Source: Acidobacteriota bacterium (GTDB lineage: Bacteria; Acidobacteriota; Terriglobia; UBA7540). From it: a stretch of 56,766 bases of DNA. Both the position numbers and the translations under genes were made by a program. The DNA is taken from the NCBI GenBank assembly GCA_902812465.1, contig CADDZE010000023.1:1-56766 (forward strand). The letters run 5' to 3'. The notes beneath the pieces were generated by a model. The model was not told where the DNA came from. It was given only the letters and a program-made list of their open reading frames with translations, and searched no databases. Shown one piece after another: positions 7,292 through 15,402 of the stretch (position 1 is the first letter of the stretch; every line of letters begins with the position of its first letter).

Positions 7292-9109
7292 ATGAGTTCC
7301 GACGAGCTCCCAAATCGGCCTAGAAGGATCCCCAGGGTGGGCGCGATGCTGGCTGTTTGGCTCGCGTGGAGCTGGCCGGCCGTCTACGGTTACGCGGCCC
7401 AGTATGGTCGGCTCACGGGCACGGTAACAGACACAGAGGGTTCGCCGCTCATTGGGGCGACGGTGCTCGTGACCGGTCCGGCTGGACTGGGTGTAGGGAG
7501 TGAAGGTTTTGCGGCGAGTGTCGAGCGTGTTCTCACCGACACCCAGGGCCGTTTCACCATCGATCGCCTGCTTCCGGGCCGCTATACGTTGCGAGTGAGC
7601 TTCCCAGCACGACTGCCGATGGTGCGCACCAGTGTGCGCGTCGCGGCCGGTGAGACGTCACATCAAAATTTTGTCCTCGCCGACGTCTTTCTTCCATTCC
7701 GCTTTAAACAGCCCGGGGCAAACGTCTCCAACTTGGGCGACGATTGGAAGTGGGTGCTGCGCAGTTCACCGGCTACTCGTCCGGTACTCCGTTACACAGA
7801 TTCGGGCAGCAGAACCCGAATGGCACGCTTTAACACCCACGGGGACAAGCTTCCCCTGCCCCCGAGCCAGCGGCTCATCGGGATTACACCAGGCGGCAGT
7901 AGTGCGGCAGCACTATCTAGCAGCCTGGGGATGGGCAGCGTGCTGGCCTACCTGCGGCCACTGTCAGTCGATTCAGACGTGCTGGTGGCGGGCTCGATGA
8001 GCACTGGTGGAGTGGACGGCTCCTCGCTGGCCACGGTGTTCCGCCGCAACGTCATCCGCGGCGACCCGCAGGAACTGGTGCTGGTGGTCCACCAACTGAG
8101 CCTCAACGCTGGGCCCAGCCCCATGACTGGGTTGGCCTCCCGTTCGTTAGAGGCCAGCGCTCAAGCCATCACCGCCAGCTACCGGCGTACGCAGCACCTT
8201 TCGGGCTCACTCACCCTGACATCAGGTTTGGAGCTGGATTATCTCAAGGCCGCGCGTGCCACGGCAGCCGCGCGGCCCGAGGCAAGGCTTGATTACCAGG
8301 CGAGTCCCTCCAACGTTGTCAGCGTCAAATATGGCTTTGCTCCGGCGGACGCCGACGGGTCACTGATGGACCGGGTTGATGCCCTCAACGCCTTTCCCCG
8401 CATGACCGTCCAAAGGGGCCGGCCTTGGCTTGAGGAGGCCAGCCACGCCGAGATCAGCCTCGTTCACCGACTCAACAAATCGTCGCAGGTTCAAGTAGCG
8501 GCGTACCACGACAGTCTGCAGAATGCTGTGGTGGAAGCCTCCGAGGGAGCCGGCAGGGTCAGGTGGCTCGCGGCGGAGGTTTTGCCTAACCCCTCGGCAA
8601 ACGGCGTCACCTTCAACGCTGGCAACTACCGGTCCTCGGGAGTGCGGGCCGCCCTGATTGAGCAAATGGGCAATCGCGTGGAAGCGAGCGTGGTGTTCTC
8701 CCAAGGAACGGCGCTCGCTTTGGAAAACGCGCAGACCGTCAGGGATGCGGAGGGTCTGCGCGCCGCGCTGAAGGCCGAACCGAGCCGGATTATAGTGGCC
8801 CGAGTGTCGGCCAACCTCCCTATCAGCAACACTCGCGTGACCACCTCGTACGGCTGGGCGCAACGGGGTCGCGTAACCGATGTTGATCCCTTCGGTCTGA
8901 GTGCTTTCCAGGGCCAACCTTATCTGGCGCTGGAAATCCGCCAGCCTTTGCCTACACCGGCCTTCTTTCCGGGCCACGTTGAGGCGCTGGCTGATTTCCG
9001 CAATCTTCTGGCTCAAGGCTACATCCCTGTGCCGCAGTCTGGCGATGAACCCCTCTTCCTCACTTCAGCGTGCCGCAGCTTTCGCGGGGGCTTCTCGGTT
9101 CAGTTCTAA
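7292..9109 (+). CDS. Carboxypeptidase-regulatory-like domain outer-membrane protein
   Basis: A 605-aa protein with a signal peptide (hydrophobic 18-33 ending in A-A-Q) and a CarboxypepD_reg-like beta-sandwich at about 38-115 (L-T-G-T-V-T-D-T-E-G-S-P-L-x-G-A-T-V, then D-T-Q-G-R-F-T-I-x-x-L-x-P-G-R-Y-T-L). The rest alternates polar and nonpolar residues like a beta-barrel and ends in R-G-G-F-S-V-Q-F; a terminal Phe is the outer-membrane barrel insertion signal. Acidobacteriota encode many larger TonB-receptor-like proteins of this plan; this one is short and shows no clear plug domain, so active transport is doubtful. An imperfect palindrome (TCACCCA / TGGGTCA, 7257-7275) lies just before the start. 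Confidence 0.7.
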   Translation: MSSDELPNRPRRIPRVGAMLAVWLAWSWPAVYGYAAQYGRLTGTVTDTEGSPLIGATVLVTGPAGLGVGSEGFAASVERVLTDTQGRFTIDRLLPGRYTLRVSFPARLPMVRTSVRVAAGETSHQNFVLADVFLPFRFKQPGANVSNLGDDWKWVLRSSPATRPVLRYTDSGSRTRMARFNTHGDKLPLPPSQRLIGITPGGSSAAALSSSLGMGSVLAYLRPLSVDSDVLVAGSMSTGGVDGSSLATVFRRNVIRGDPQELVLVVHQLSLNAGPSPMTGLASRSLEASAQAITASYRRTQHLSGSLTLTSGLELDYLKAARATAAARPEARLDYQASPSNVVSVKYGFAPADADGSLMDRVDALNAFPRMTVQRGRPWLEEASHAEISLVHRLNKSSQVQVAAYHDSLQNAVVEASEGAGRVRWLAAEVLPNPSANGVTFNAGNYRSSGVRAALIEQMGNRVEASVVFSQGTALALENAQTVRDAEGLRAALKAEPSRIIVARVSANLPISNTRVTTSYGWAQRGRVTDVDPFGLSAFQGQPYLALEIRQPLPTPAFFPGHVEALADFRNLLAQGYIPVPQSGDEPLFLTSACRSFRGGFSVQF

Positions 9110-9132
9110 AGCACCGTGGCAACTCAAAGTAC

Positions 9133-9162
9133 TTGCGGATGTACCACCCCTCTGCATATAAT
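9133..9162 (+). promoter_or_regulatory. Promoter of the initiator tRNA gene
   Basis: TTGCGG (9133-9138), an 18-bp spacer, and a perfect TATAAT (9157-9162). The predicted start is at 9168-9170, which coincides with the mature 5' end of the tRNA at 9168. Confidence 0.6.
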
Positions 9163-9167
9163 GTGTA

Positions 9168-9244
<77 letters not shown>

Positions 9245-9617
9245 CTTCAATCAACCGTCGCGTGTACCCCAGACCAGGGAAGGTTCGGAAAGCCAGAGGA
9301 CAGCTGCATCGGCCCTTTTAATTGTGTGGGGCCCGCCAGAAACCACGTGGGCAGCTTGCTATCGGCTGCTCATTCCCGCACTGCATCCAGCGTGGTACCG
9401 ATGGGAAGCGCTGCCGAGACGTCCGCTTGCTACGAGCGTGAAGCCTCCAGAAGGGTTGAATAGATCTGTTTGAGGTGCGCCAACATGCTTCTTTATGCTT
9501 CGTGCTACGGGCACGATTTCCCCCCGCAAATTGCCGGAGAATCCCTGCCAGCAGATCAGCAGGCGAGGAAATTCAGCGAGTACAATCAAGCTGAAGTTCA
9601 GAGCGAGTATTTGGTGG
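9245..9617 (+). other. Intergenic region, nothing recognised
   Basis: The 373 bp after the tRNA show no clear gene. A frame on the plus strand is open from 9495 into the next gene but its first 41 codons lack family resemblance or a signal peptide. No T-run terminator is visible after the tRNA. Confidence 0.5.
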
Positions 9618-10562
9618 ATGAAGCCTTTTACATGCGGTTTCCGGCGCCAGGCCCTACGCGCACTGGCATTCTTGCTGGTCTGCCAGAGGCCGGCGCGGAT
9701 GGCTCCCCCTGAGGTTTCGGATGGTTTCGCCAGCAACCTCGTGCGGGCCGTGAAGGGCCTGGAAGCGAAGGTCGGCCTTGGCGGCACTCGAAGCTTCGAA
9801 CGGGAGTCAGAGCAGACGGCTGACTATCGCTGCTACTACATCGGCAAGCTGGAGCTGCCTGATGATTACGAGGGCTTGCGCCTGAAGCTTGCCAGCGCCC
9901 AGGGCTGCGAAGTGAACCCTGCCAAATACGACGTCTTCTTCTATCCCCTGCAGGCCATGGCCAGCCCTAAGGCACGGGTGACCACCTCGTTGGCTCATTC
10001 TTCGCCGGAACGGCTCTTGACAGTGATCCCCCACGAGGACTTCCACCAGGACTCGGCGCTGATGGGATTACCTGCTCCCCTGACTGAGGCGGCTGCCACC
10101 TTGGTGGGTTTCCTTACCGCTCGCGACGCCGCTCGCCAGCAATTCGGCGTCACCTCCGAGGTCTACCTCAACCTGTCACGGGAAGCTCAGCTGTTTCTTG
10201 CCAAAGCCAACCTGACGAACCATTACTTCGATGAGCTCCGGCAACTGTATGCGAATTACCGCGCGAAGAGAATCTCGAAGGGGGAAGCCCTGGCCGCGAA
10301 GGCGAGGATTTTCCAGGCGGCCCAGCGCGCGTGCGAGAGCATCCAGCCCCAGCCCCGATCCTTCAATCGCTGTCTAGCAGCCAACAACAACGCCGGGCTG
10401 GCGTTCGACCACACTTACACGCTTTACTATCCCTTGGTCTACAGCGTCGCCGAAGCACATGGCGGCGATCTGAAGCTTACGATCGACGCGCTGAGGAAGG
10501 CGATGGCGGGCAAGACGGCGGGGGCAGCGATCGAGGGACTGCGATTGGCTGGTAGCCGGTAG
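9618..10562 (+). CDS. Putative HEXXH zinc aminopeptidase, exported
   Basis: A 314-aa protein from ATG 9618. The N-terminus (K-P-F, R-R-Q, then L-R-A-L-A-F-L-L-V-C) is a short export signal. The centre has V-I-P-H-E-D-F-H-Q, a HEXXH zinc site, followed about 12 residues later by T-E-A-A-A-T-L-V-G, where Glu is positioned like a third ligand of gluzincins. This spacing and the H-Q after the motif resemble the predicted aminopeptidase family (Pfam Aminopep), but overall similarity by eye is weak. The C-terminal half is helical with an N-N-x-x-L-A-F-D-H-T-Y segment. Substrate unknown. The start is chosen for the signal peptide; the ribosome site is weak. Confidence 0.6.
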   Translation: MKPFTCGFRRQALRALAFLLVCQRPARMAPPEVSDGFASNLVRAVKGLEAKVGLGGTRSFERESEQTADYRCYYIGKLELPDDYEGLRLKLASAQGCEVNPAKYDVFFYPLQAMASPKARVTTSLAHSSPERLLTVIPHEDFHQDSALMGLPAPLTEAAATLVGFLTARDAARQQFGVTSEVYLNLSREAQLFLAKANLTNHYFDELRQLYANYRAKRISKGEALAAKARIFQAAQRACESIQPQPRSFNRCLAANNNAGLAFDHTYTLYYPLVYSVAEAHGGDLKLTIDALRKAMAGKTAGAAIEGLRLAGSR

Positions 10563-10607
10563 ATGGCAGGAGTCGGCGAGGGCCACGGGTCCGCTTCATC
10601 GGCCCTC

Positions 10608-10634
10608 TTGACAGAACCCCATCAGTGTTATACA
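10608..10634 (+). promoter_or_regulatory. Candidate sigma-70 promoter
   Basis: A perfect TTGACA (10608-10613) lies between the protease stop and the next gene. The -10 is less certain: TATACA (10629-10634) at 15-bp spacing or TACATC at 17 bp. It would drive the acidic/Lys-Ala-rich protein at 10708. Confidence 0.45.
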
Positions 10635-10707
10635 TCTGCCCGCTGGGTTGTATTAGTAGAAGTCAGGGCGAGACGCGGAAGGAAGTGAGATACCCCAGGA
10701 GGCATTC

Positions 10708-11127
10708 ATGGTTTTCGAGCGAGACGATGAGCCCGGCGACGAGTTGGACGACTTCGGCGAGGAACTTCCCTCCGACTATCGCGAGGAAGAAGAGGGCAGC
10801 GACGAAGGGGAGCTGGAGGAAGAGGAAGTTTCCTACGAGGTAGAGGAGACCGAGGGCCGCACCCAGCCACCAGCCGCCCCGGCAGCAGAAGTCTCTAAAC
10901 CGGCTCCTGAACCCGCACCGGGACCGCCGGCCACCAAAGCTGCTAAGCCGGCCAAGAAGGCGGCGAAAAAGGCCAAGGCTGCTTCCAAGACGGCAGCCAA
11001 GAAGGCGGCTCCCAAGGCGCGCCGAGCCGTCAAGGCGGCCCGGCCGGCAGCCAAGAGGGTTAAGGTGAAGAAGAAGTCTGCGCCTGCCAGAGCGGCCAAG
11101 AAGCCGAAAAAGGGGGCGCGCCGTTAG
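10708..11127 (+). CDS. Bipolar acidic / Lys-Ala-Pro-rich (histone H1-like tail) protein
   Basis: 139 aa with strongly split charge. Residues 1-50 are nearly all Asp/Glu (D-E-P-G-D-E-L-D-D-F, E-E-E-G-S-D-E-G-E-L-E-E-E); residues 70-139 are repeats of A-K-K-A and P-A-K-K typical of eukaryotic H1 tails and bacterial H1-like proteins such as AlgP. It should be intrinsically disordered. The basic half could bind DNA or RNA; the acidic half could mask it or bind a basic partner. A strong AGGAGG sits 8 nt before the ATG. Such composition also arises in ribosome-associated or polyphosphate-linked proteins, so the role is open. Confidence 0.7.
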   Translation: MVFERDDEPGDELDDFGEELPSDYREEEEGSDEGELEEEEVSYEVEETEGRTQPPAAPAAEVSKPAPEPAPGPPATKAAKPAKKAAKKAKAASKTAAKKAAPKARRAVKAARPAAKRVKVKKKSAPARAAKKPKKGARR

Positions 11128-11228
11128 CCGGTGCCCGCCGCAGCACGAGGCAGTGGACGAAGAAACAGCCGGCACGGAGCGCGGGCAATCCGAACTTCAG
11201 GCAGGCCGGACTGCGGGTTGCAGGCTTG

Positions 11229-12107
11229 ATGCCGTCCCAAGGGGCTGCACACGCTTCCGCAAAGTCCCGGACTTTGACCGAGGCCGGGGAACCGACGGCG
11301 GATTTGACCGTCACCCCGACGGTACGCGCCTTGGAGTTTGTCCGCAGGCTGCGTGGATCGTCACAGCCCGTTCTTGCCCGGTGCGACGACGAGCACTATT
11401 ACGTTGTCAAATTTCAGAATAACCCGCAGCATGTGCGGGTGCTCGCCAATGAGCTGTTGGCGGCAAGGCTGGCGCGGCTGATTGGTCTGCCTGTCCCTCC
11501 CGTTGCTATCGTCAACGTCTCTGAACAGCTCGCGGCGCTTCCATTTGAAGACTCCTATCGCCAAGCCGGCATGGCTGGCCTCCAGTTCGGCTCGCGCCTT
11601 CCGGGTCTCCCTGGCGACACTTTGGTGGTGGATTTCCTCCCCGACCGCTTGCTGCGCCGGGTACGGAACCTGCGCGAAGCCTTCCTCGGCGGCTTCGTGT
11701 TCGACAAGTGGACCTGCAACTGCGACGGACGGCAGGTGGTATTCTTCCGGTCCGCCAACAGCCGCCAGCTGAGTTATTCAGCGTGGCTGATCGACCAGGG
11801 CTTCTGCTTCAATGACGGCGCCTGGTCCTTCCCTGATGCGCCGCAGCGCAGCCTCTATCCCCGCGCCTTGGTCTACGAGAGCGTTTCGGGTCTTTCTTCC
11901 TTCGAGCCGTTCCTATCGCGGATCGAGAACCTGGAAATGGGGCAGCTTGAAGCGGCGATTGAGGGCATCCCAGGGCAATGGTGCGGGGGCGAGCCACAGC
12001 GGCTGCTGGGCCTGGCTCGCGAGCTTTATGACCGCCGGAAGGGCTTGCGCCAAGCCATCATTGAGGCGAAGAATAGCTGTGTCCGGCCATTTCCCGGCTG
12101 GAAGTAG
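11229..12107 (+). CDS. HipA-like kinase (HipA_2 type)
   Basis: 292 aa with a minimal PI3/HipA-type kinase core. V-V-K61 fits the ATP-binding Lys, N-E-L-L-A-A-R-L the following helix, F-D159-K-W-T-C-N164 the catalytic D-x4-N loop, and I-D189-Q-G the metal-binding Asp. Catalytic residues look intact, so it should be active. Unlike HipA toxins it lacks the N-terminal HipA domain and has no HipB-like partner; it is followed after 29 bp by a DUF3037 gene, the usual companion of this family. Function of the family is unknown; protein or small-molecule phosphorylation are both possible. TTG 11226 directly precedes the ATG chosen. Confidence 0.78.
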   Translation: MPSQGAAHASAKSRTLTEAGEPTADLTVTPTVRALEFVRRLRGSSQPVLARCDDEHYYVVKFQNNPQHVRVLANELLAARLARLIGLPVPPVAIVNVSEQLAALPFEDSYRQAGMAGLQFGSRLPGLPGDTLVVDFLPDRLLRRVRNLREAFLGGFVFDKWTCNCDGRQVVFFRSANSRQLSYSAWLIDQGFCFNDGAWSFPDAPQRSLYPRALVYESVSGLSSFEPFLSRIENLEMGQLEAAIEGIPGQWCGGEPQRLLGLARELYDRRKGLRQAIIEAKNSCVRPFPGWK

Positions 12108-12136
12108 CCGCCGCGGCAAGCAGCGCCGGACAAGCT

Positions 12137-12979
12137 ATGCCAAGCGCTATGTCCGCTGAAGAACAGCCCGCTGGTAAGGCGAAGGCTTGCTCCTACCTGT
12201 TCGTCCGCTACGTGCCCGACCTTCGGCGCGACGAAGCGCTCAACCTTGGCGTCCTGCTGCATAGCCCGGAAGAAAAATATCTGGGATGCCTTTTCACGCA
12301 GGATTTCCGGGCCATCCGGCGCCTGCACCCTGGGGCCGATGTCCGCCTGCTGCGTGAACTCCCAGAATACTTCGAGCAGCAAATCGACGAGCACGAAGAC
12401 GATCTGGCCGGATACCTGCGGTCACTGCAAGAGTCACTGTCGAACCTGATCCAGGTTACCGATCCACGCCCCTGCCTGCTGGCTGACCCGCAGTCCCAGA
12501 TCCAGGAGCTGTTTGCTCGCTATGTCGGATCGCCCGGCCGCGCCACCGGCACTTCCCGAGACACGCGCCTATGGATCAAGCAGCAGCTTCGGACGGCTTT
12601 TGTGCGCGCCGGAGTCTGGGATCATCTAGAACGGCGCATTGCCGCCTCGGCGTGGACCCACCCGGGCGATCGCTTCGCATTTGACTATGGCTACCGGCCG
12701 CTGGTCATGGATGGCCGCCCCAACGGCCACATTCATTTCATCCACGCGCTTTCCCTGCGCTACGGTACGGACCTTGCCAAGGTGCTCGTTTACACTCTGG
12801 AGCGCGTCCGCCGCCGCGAGCCGGCGGACTTGACCGCAGTCACCGAGGACGCACCGGCACAGTCTGGCTCCTCTTTGGCGCAAACGCGCAGTGTGCTGGA
12901 AGAGGCCGGCGTCGCGCTGCTGCCTGTGTCGGCTGCTGAGGCCTACGCGGAGCGCGTGCGGCACGAGCTAGGAATATGA
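12137..12979 (+). CDS. DUF3037 family protein
   Basis: 280 aa. The N-terminal part shows the DUF3037 signature: S-Y-L-F-V-R-Y-V-P-D followed by R-R-D-E-A-L-N-L-G-V-L-L-H and a basic segment R-A-I-R-R-L. The rest is helical and includes a region rich in Arg and Trp. No catalytic motif is evident. It lies 29 bp after the HipA-like kinase and overlaps the next gene by 4 nt (ATGA), so the three are likely coordinated. Co-occurrence of DUF3037 with HipA-like kinases is known; the biochemical link is not. Start could also be the internal ATG at codon 5. Confidence 0.8.
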   Translation: MPSAMSAEEQPAGKAKACSYLFVRYVPDLRRDEALNLGVLLHSPEEKYLGCLFTQDFRAIRRLHPGADVRLLRELPEYFEQQIDEHEDDLAGYLRSLQESLSNLIQVTDPRPCLLADPQSQIQELFARYVGSPGRATGTSRDTRLWIKQQLRTAFVRAGVWDHLERRIAASAWTHPGDRFAFDYGYRPLVMDGRPNGHIHFIHALSLRYGTDLAKVLVYTLERVRRREPADLTAVTEDAPAQSGSSLAQTRSVLEEAGVALLPVSAAEAYAERVRHELGI

Positions 12980-13224
12980 AGGATCTACCCCTCCACGTGG
13001 AGTGTTACGCCGGCTATCAAGCGGACGAGCGCCCTCGGCGCTTCGCGTCGCCCAAGCCCGGGGCACGCACTTTCGAAGTGCTCGAAGTCCTCCACCAGTG
13101 GTACGGTATTGACGACCAATGCTTCAAAGTCCGCGCCGATGATGGGGGCATTTACATTCTTCGTCACATCCTGACCGCCGATCGCTGGTCGCTTGATTCC
13201 TTCCGTAATCCCCGTACTCCCTGA
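12976..13224 (+). CDS. Small uncharacterised protein coupled to DUF3037
   Basis: 82 aa, starting with the ATGA overlap of the DUF3037 stop codon. The sequence is soluble and beta-rich: V-E-C-Y-A-G-Y near the N-terminus, F-E-V-L-E-V-L-H-Q-W-Y-G-I in the centre, F-K-V-R-A-D-D-G-G-I-Y-I-L-R-H after it, and a W-x-L-D-S-F end. The pattern suggests a small barrel. I recognise no named family. Coupled translation points to a role together with the kinase/DUF3037 pair. Confidence 0.75.
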   Translation: MKDLPLHVECYAGYQADERPRRFASPKPGARTFEVLEVLHQWYGIDDQCFKVRADDGGIYILRHILTADRWSLDSFRNPRTP

Positions 13225-13268
13225 ATTCAGGATTGGGCCGCGCGCCTGCCTCTTTCACCGCTCGCACT

Positions 13269-14264
13269 CTACAGCTTGCGCCGGATGTCGTCGATAATCA
13301 GCTTGCCGTGAAAGCGGCCGTTCTCGATGAAGATTTCATTGGTGTGCCGCCCGGAGATCACCACACCCGCTAGGTAGAGGCCAGGGACATTGCTTTCGAG
13401 CGTCGTGAGGTCGCACGCCGGACGGTAGCTTTGGGGGTCGACCTCCACACCGGCTTGGCGCAGCAAGTCCACGTCCGGGTGATAGCCCGTCAGCGCGAAG
13501 ACAAAATCGTTCTCCAGACGCAGGCGCTCTCCCGCTCCTGTTTGGACCGTAATCCAGTCCCAGGCGATTTCCGTCACCTGCGACTCAAACAGGGCGCGAA
13601 TGGAGTTCTCCTTGATGCGGTTCTCCAGGTCTGGCCGGATCCAATATTTGATGTGCCGGCTCAGTTCCTTGCCGCGATAGATCAGCGTGACCTCTGCGCC
13701 GTGGCGATAGAGATCGAGGGAGGTGACGGCAGCCGAGTTGGCTCCGCCGATCACCGCGACCTTGCGTCCGTAGAAGGCGTGCCCCTCGAGTGCGTAGTGC
13801 GATACCTTGGGCAAGTCTTCGCCGGGAATATTCAGCATGTTGGCGCGGTCGTAGTAGCCCGTCGCGACGATCACGCGGCGGCTCGTGTACGTTTCCTGCC
13901 GGCCGCCGCTGCGCTCGGCGGTTACCGAGAACACTCCATCCGAGGCGCGGATGGCGAGCACCCGCTCCTGGTAGCGGATCGGCAGCCGGTAGTGGTCGGC
14001 GACGCGGCGGTAATACTCGAGCGCCTCGGCGCGCGTTGGCTTCACGTTAACGCTGGCAAAGGGCACGTCGCCAATCTCCAGCCGCTCACGGGTGGTGAAG
14101 AAGGTCATGTTGGCCGGATAGTGGAATAGCGAGTTGACCAGGCAGCCCTTCTCCAACAGCAGCAGCTTCAGACCGGCACGCTGCGCCTCGATGCCACAGG
14201 CGAGGCCCGTGGGCCCGGCGCCCACGATCAACACGTCCACGGTTTCCGCCGTAACCTCAGCCAT
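13269..14264 (-). CDS. ypdA: YpdA-type bacillithiol-disulfide reductase
   Basis: A 331-aa flavoprotein of the YpdA (Bdr) family. The N-terminal FAD site is V-L-I-V-G-A-G-P-T-G-L-A, followed by the family-specific Y-P-A-N-M-T-F-F-T-T and G-D-V-P-F. A second Rossmann motif, V-A-V-I-G-G-A-N-S-A-A, binds NADPH. The C-terminus has T-N-E-I-F-I-E-N-G-R-F-H-G. There is no C-x-x-C redox pair, as expected for YpdA. It reduces bacillithiol disulfide using NADPH, implying that the host makes bacillithiol; the bshABC genes are not in this window. Confidence 0.9.
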   Translation of the reverse strand: MAEVTAETVDVLIVGAGPTGLACGIEAQRAGLKLLLLEKGCLVNSLFHYPANMTFFTTRERLEIGDVPFASVNVKPTRAEALEYYRRVADHYRLPIRYQERVLAIRASDGVFSVTAERSGGRQETYTSRRVIVATGYYDRANMLNIPGEDLPKVSHYALEGHAFYGRKVAVIGGANSAAVTSLDLYRHGAEVTLIYRGKELSRHIKYWIRPDLENRIKENSIRALFESQVTEIAWDWITVQTGAGERLRLENDFVFALTGYHPDVDLLRQAGVEVDPQSYRPACDLTTLESNVPGLYLAGVVISGRHTNEIFIENGRFHGKLIIDDIRRKL

Positions 14265-14341
14265 CGATTGTCAGCCAACGGGAGGGTGCGAATACTATGG
14301 GACTCACTTACCTAGAGCGCCTCTCCGCCGCAAGCGCTCTT

Positions 14342-14800
14342 TCACGCCTCGGATTCTATCTTTTCCCCCTGCGCCTCCCGCTCGTCGGAGCCCACCGCCA
14401 GGAGATGGGCCAGCTCGTCCTTGAAGCTGGCATAGGCGGCCAGTAACTCCGGGGTTGCTGGCAGCGATTCCTGCTTCCACACGAACGCCTTACCTTGCTT
14501 CCGCTCCACAAGCATGCCAATGCCTCCGGCCATACGGTATCCGACCTGTCCAAAGAGAGCGAGCCTTCCTCCGCTCGGATCGAGCAGGGCCACGAAGCCG
14601 TGCTTCTCCACCGCCAGGTAACGTTCCACCCGCTCGATGGTCACAAAGCGAAAGCCGGCTCGCAGAAGCGCTTTCAGTACCGCTACCTGCCGAGCATGCA
14701 GGCTACCGGGCGCTTCCTTGGCCTTGCCGCTGGTCCTTTTACTGCCTTGCATAAAACCTTCGCCCACGGCCTTCTCGACCATGCTCTCACCGCCGGCCAT
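14342..14800 (-). CDS. Hypothetical protein
   Basis: 152 aa, soluble. After a Lys/Ser-rich start (about 30 residues) comes a compact domain: R-Q-V-A-V-L-K-A-L-L-R-A-G-F-R-F-V, then strand-rich V-A-L-L-D-P-S-G-G-R-L-A-L-F-G-Q-V-G-Y-R-M-A-G-G-I-G, and a charged helical tail ending in acidic residues. The G-Y-R-M-A-G-G-I motif looks conserved-domain-like but I cannot name it. Codon usage matches the neighbours. An alternative ATG lies 6 codons in. Confidence 0.6.
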   Translation of the reverse strand: MAGGESMVEKAVGEGFMQGSKRTSGKAKEAPGSLHARQVAVLKALLRAGFRFVTIERVERYLAVEKHGFVALLDPSGGRLALFGQVGYRMAGGIGMLVERKQGKAFVWKQESLPATPELLAAYASFKDELAHLLAVGSDEREAQGEKIESEA

Positions 14801-14875
14801 CCTGCGTTAGGCTCAGGCGCACGCCGCCTGCACCCAACCAAGTTAAGATGCACCGCCAGAACCAGGGGATGAAGC

Positions 14876-15328
14876 TCACCCGCCTTGAAGCAGCTTCCAG
14901 GACGGGATCCGAATGGCGCCGGGCGGGACGCGCTCCAGCCAGTAGACCCAGGCTTGGACGCGTCCGCCGCCTTCTAGAAGAACGGGACTAAGCTCGCGGC
15001 GGTAGGGGCTTCGGTGCCCGGGACGGATTCCTTCGTAGGCATCGAGTACGGCGAGCGCTTGGCTGCCCGGCAGGCGGTAGAGTTCACCCGGAATGGTGGT
15101 GCTGCCGCCGGCCTGGCCGGCGCAGCCCGAGCGCGGGAAGGCGCCTGGAAAGTCGCCGAGGCTGTAAAGTTCGCCCTCGATGGTGCCCGATGCGAGGTAG
15201 CGCGCGCCGATGCGGCGAAGGAGATCGTGGCGCTCGCAGCCTCGCTTCAAGGTCCCATAGACAAAGAGCCGGGGGAAGCGATCGTCTGTAGCGCGTTGAT
15301 CAGCATCGTCCAGCTGTGGTTCCACCAT
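14876..15328 (-). CDS. Gamma-glutamylcyclotransferase-like (AIG2/GGCT) protein
   Basis: 150 aa with the GGCT/AIG2 fold signature: L-F-V-Y-G-T-L-K-R-G at residues 22-31 (substrate loop Y-G-T-L), then I-E-G-E-L-Y-S-L-G-D-F-P-G, P-G-E-L-Y-R-L, and L-D-A-Y-E-G, where the Glu is the usual catalytic acid/base. Relatives release 5-oxoproline from gamma-glutamyl amines or peptides; the substrate cannot be set from sequence. It lies 74 bp downstream of parB, transcribed in the same direction. Confidence 0.85.
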   Translation of the reverse strand: MVEPQLDDADQRATDDRFPRLFVYGTLKRGCERHDLLRRIGARYLASGTIEGELYSLGDFPGAFPRSGCAGQAGGSTTIPGELYRLPGSQALAVLDAYEGIRPGHRSPYRRELSPVLLEGGGRVQAWVYWLERVPPGAIRIPSWKLLQGG

Positions 15329-15402
15329 CGGGGTTCGTTCACTCCCACAGCCGCTGTGCAGCAGAACTCCGCCCCTCCCCCGCGGGACAGGTTCGGCCGG
15401 TG

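Noticed and set aside
11229-12107. Classic HipAB toxin-antitoxin
   Set aside because: The kinase lacks the HipA N-terminal domain and no HipB-like HTH gene is adjacent.
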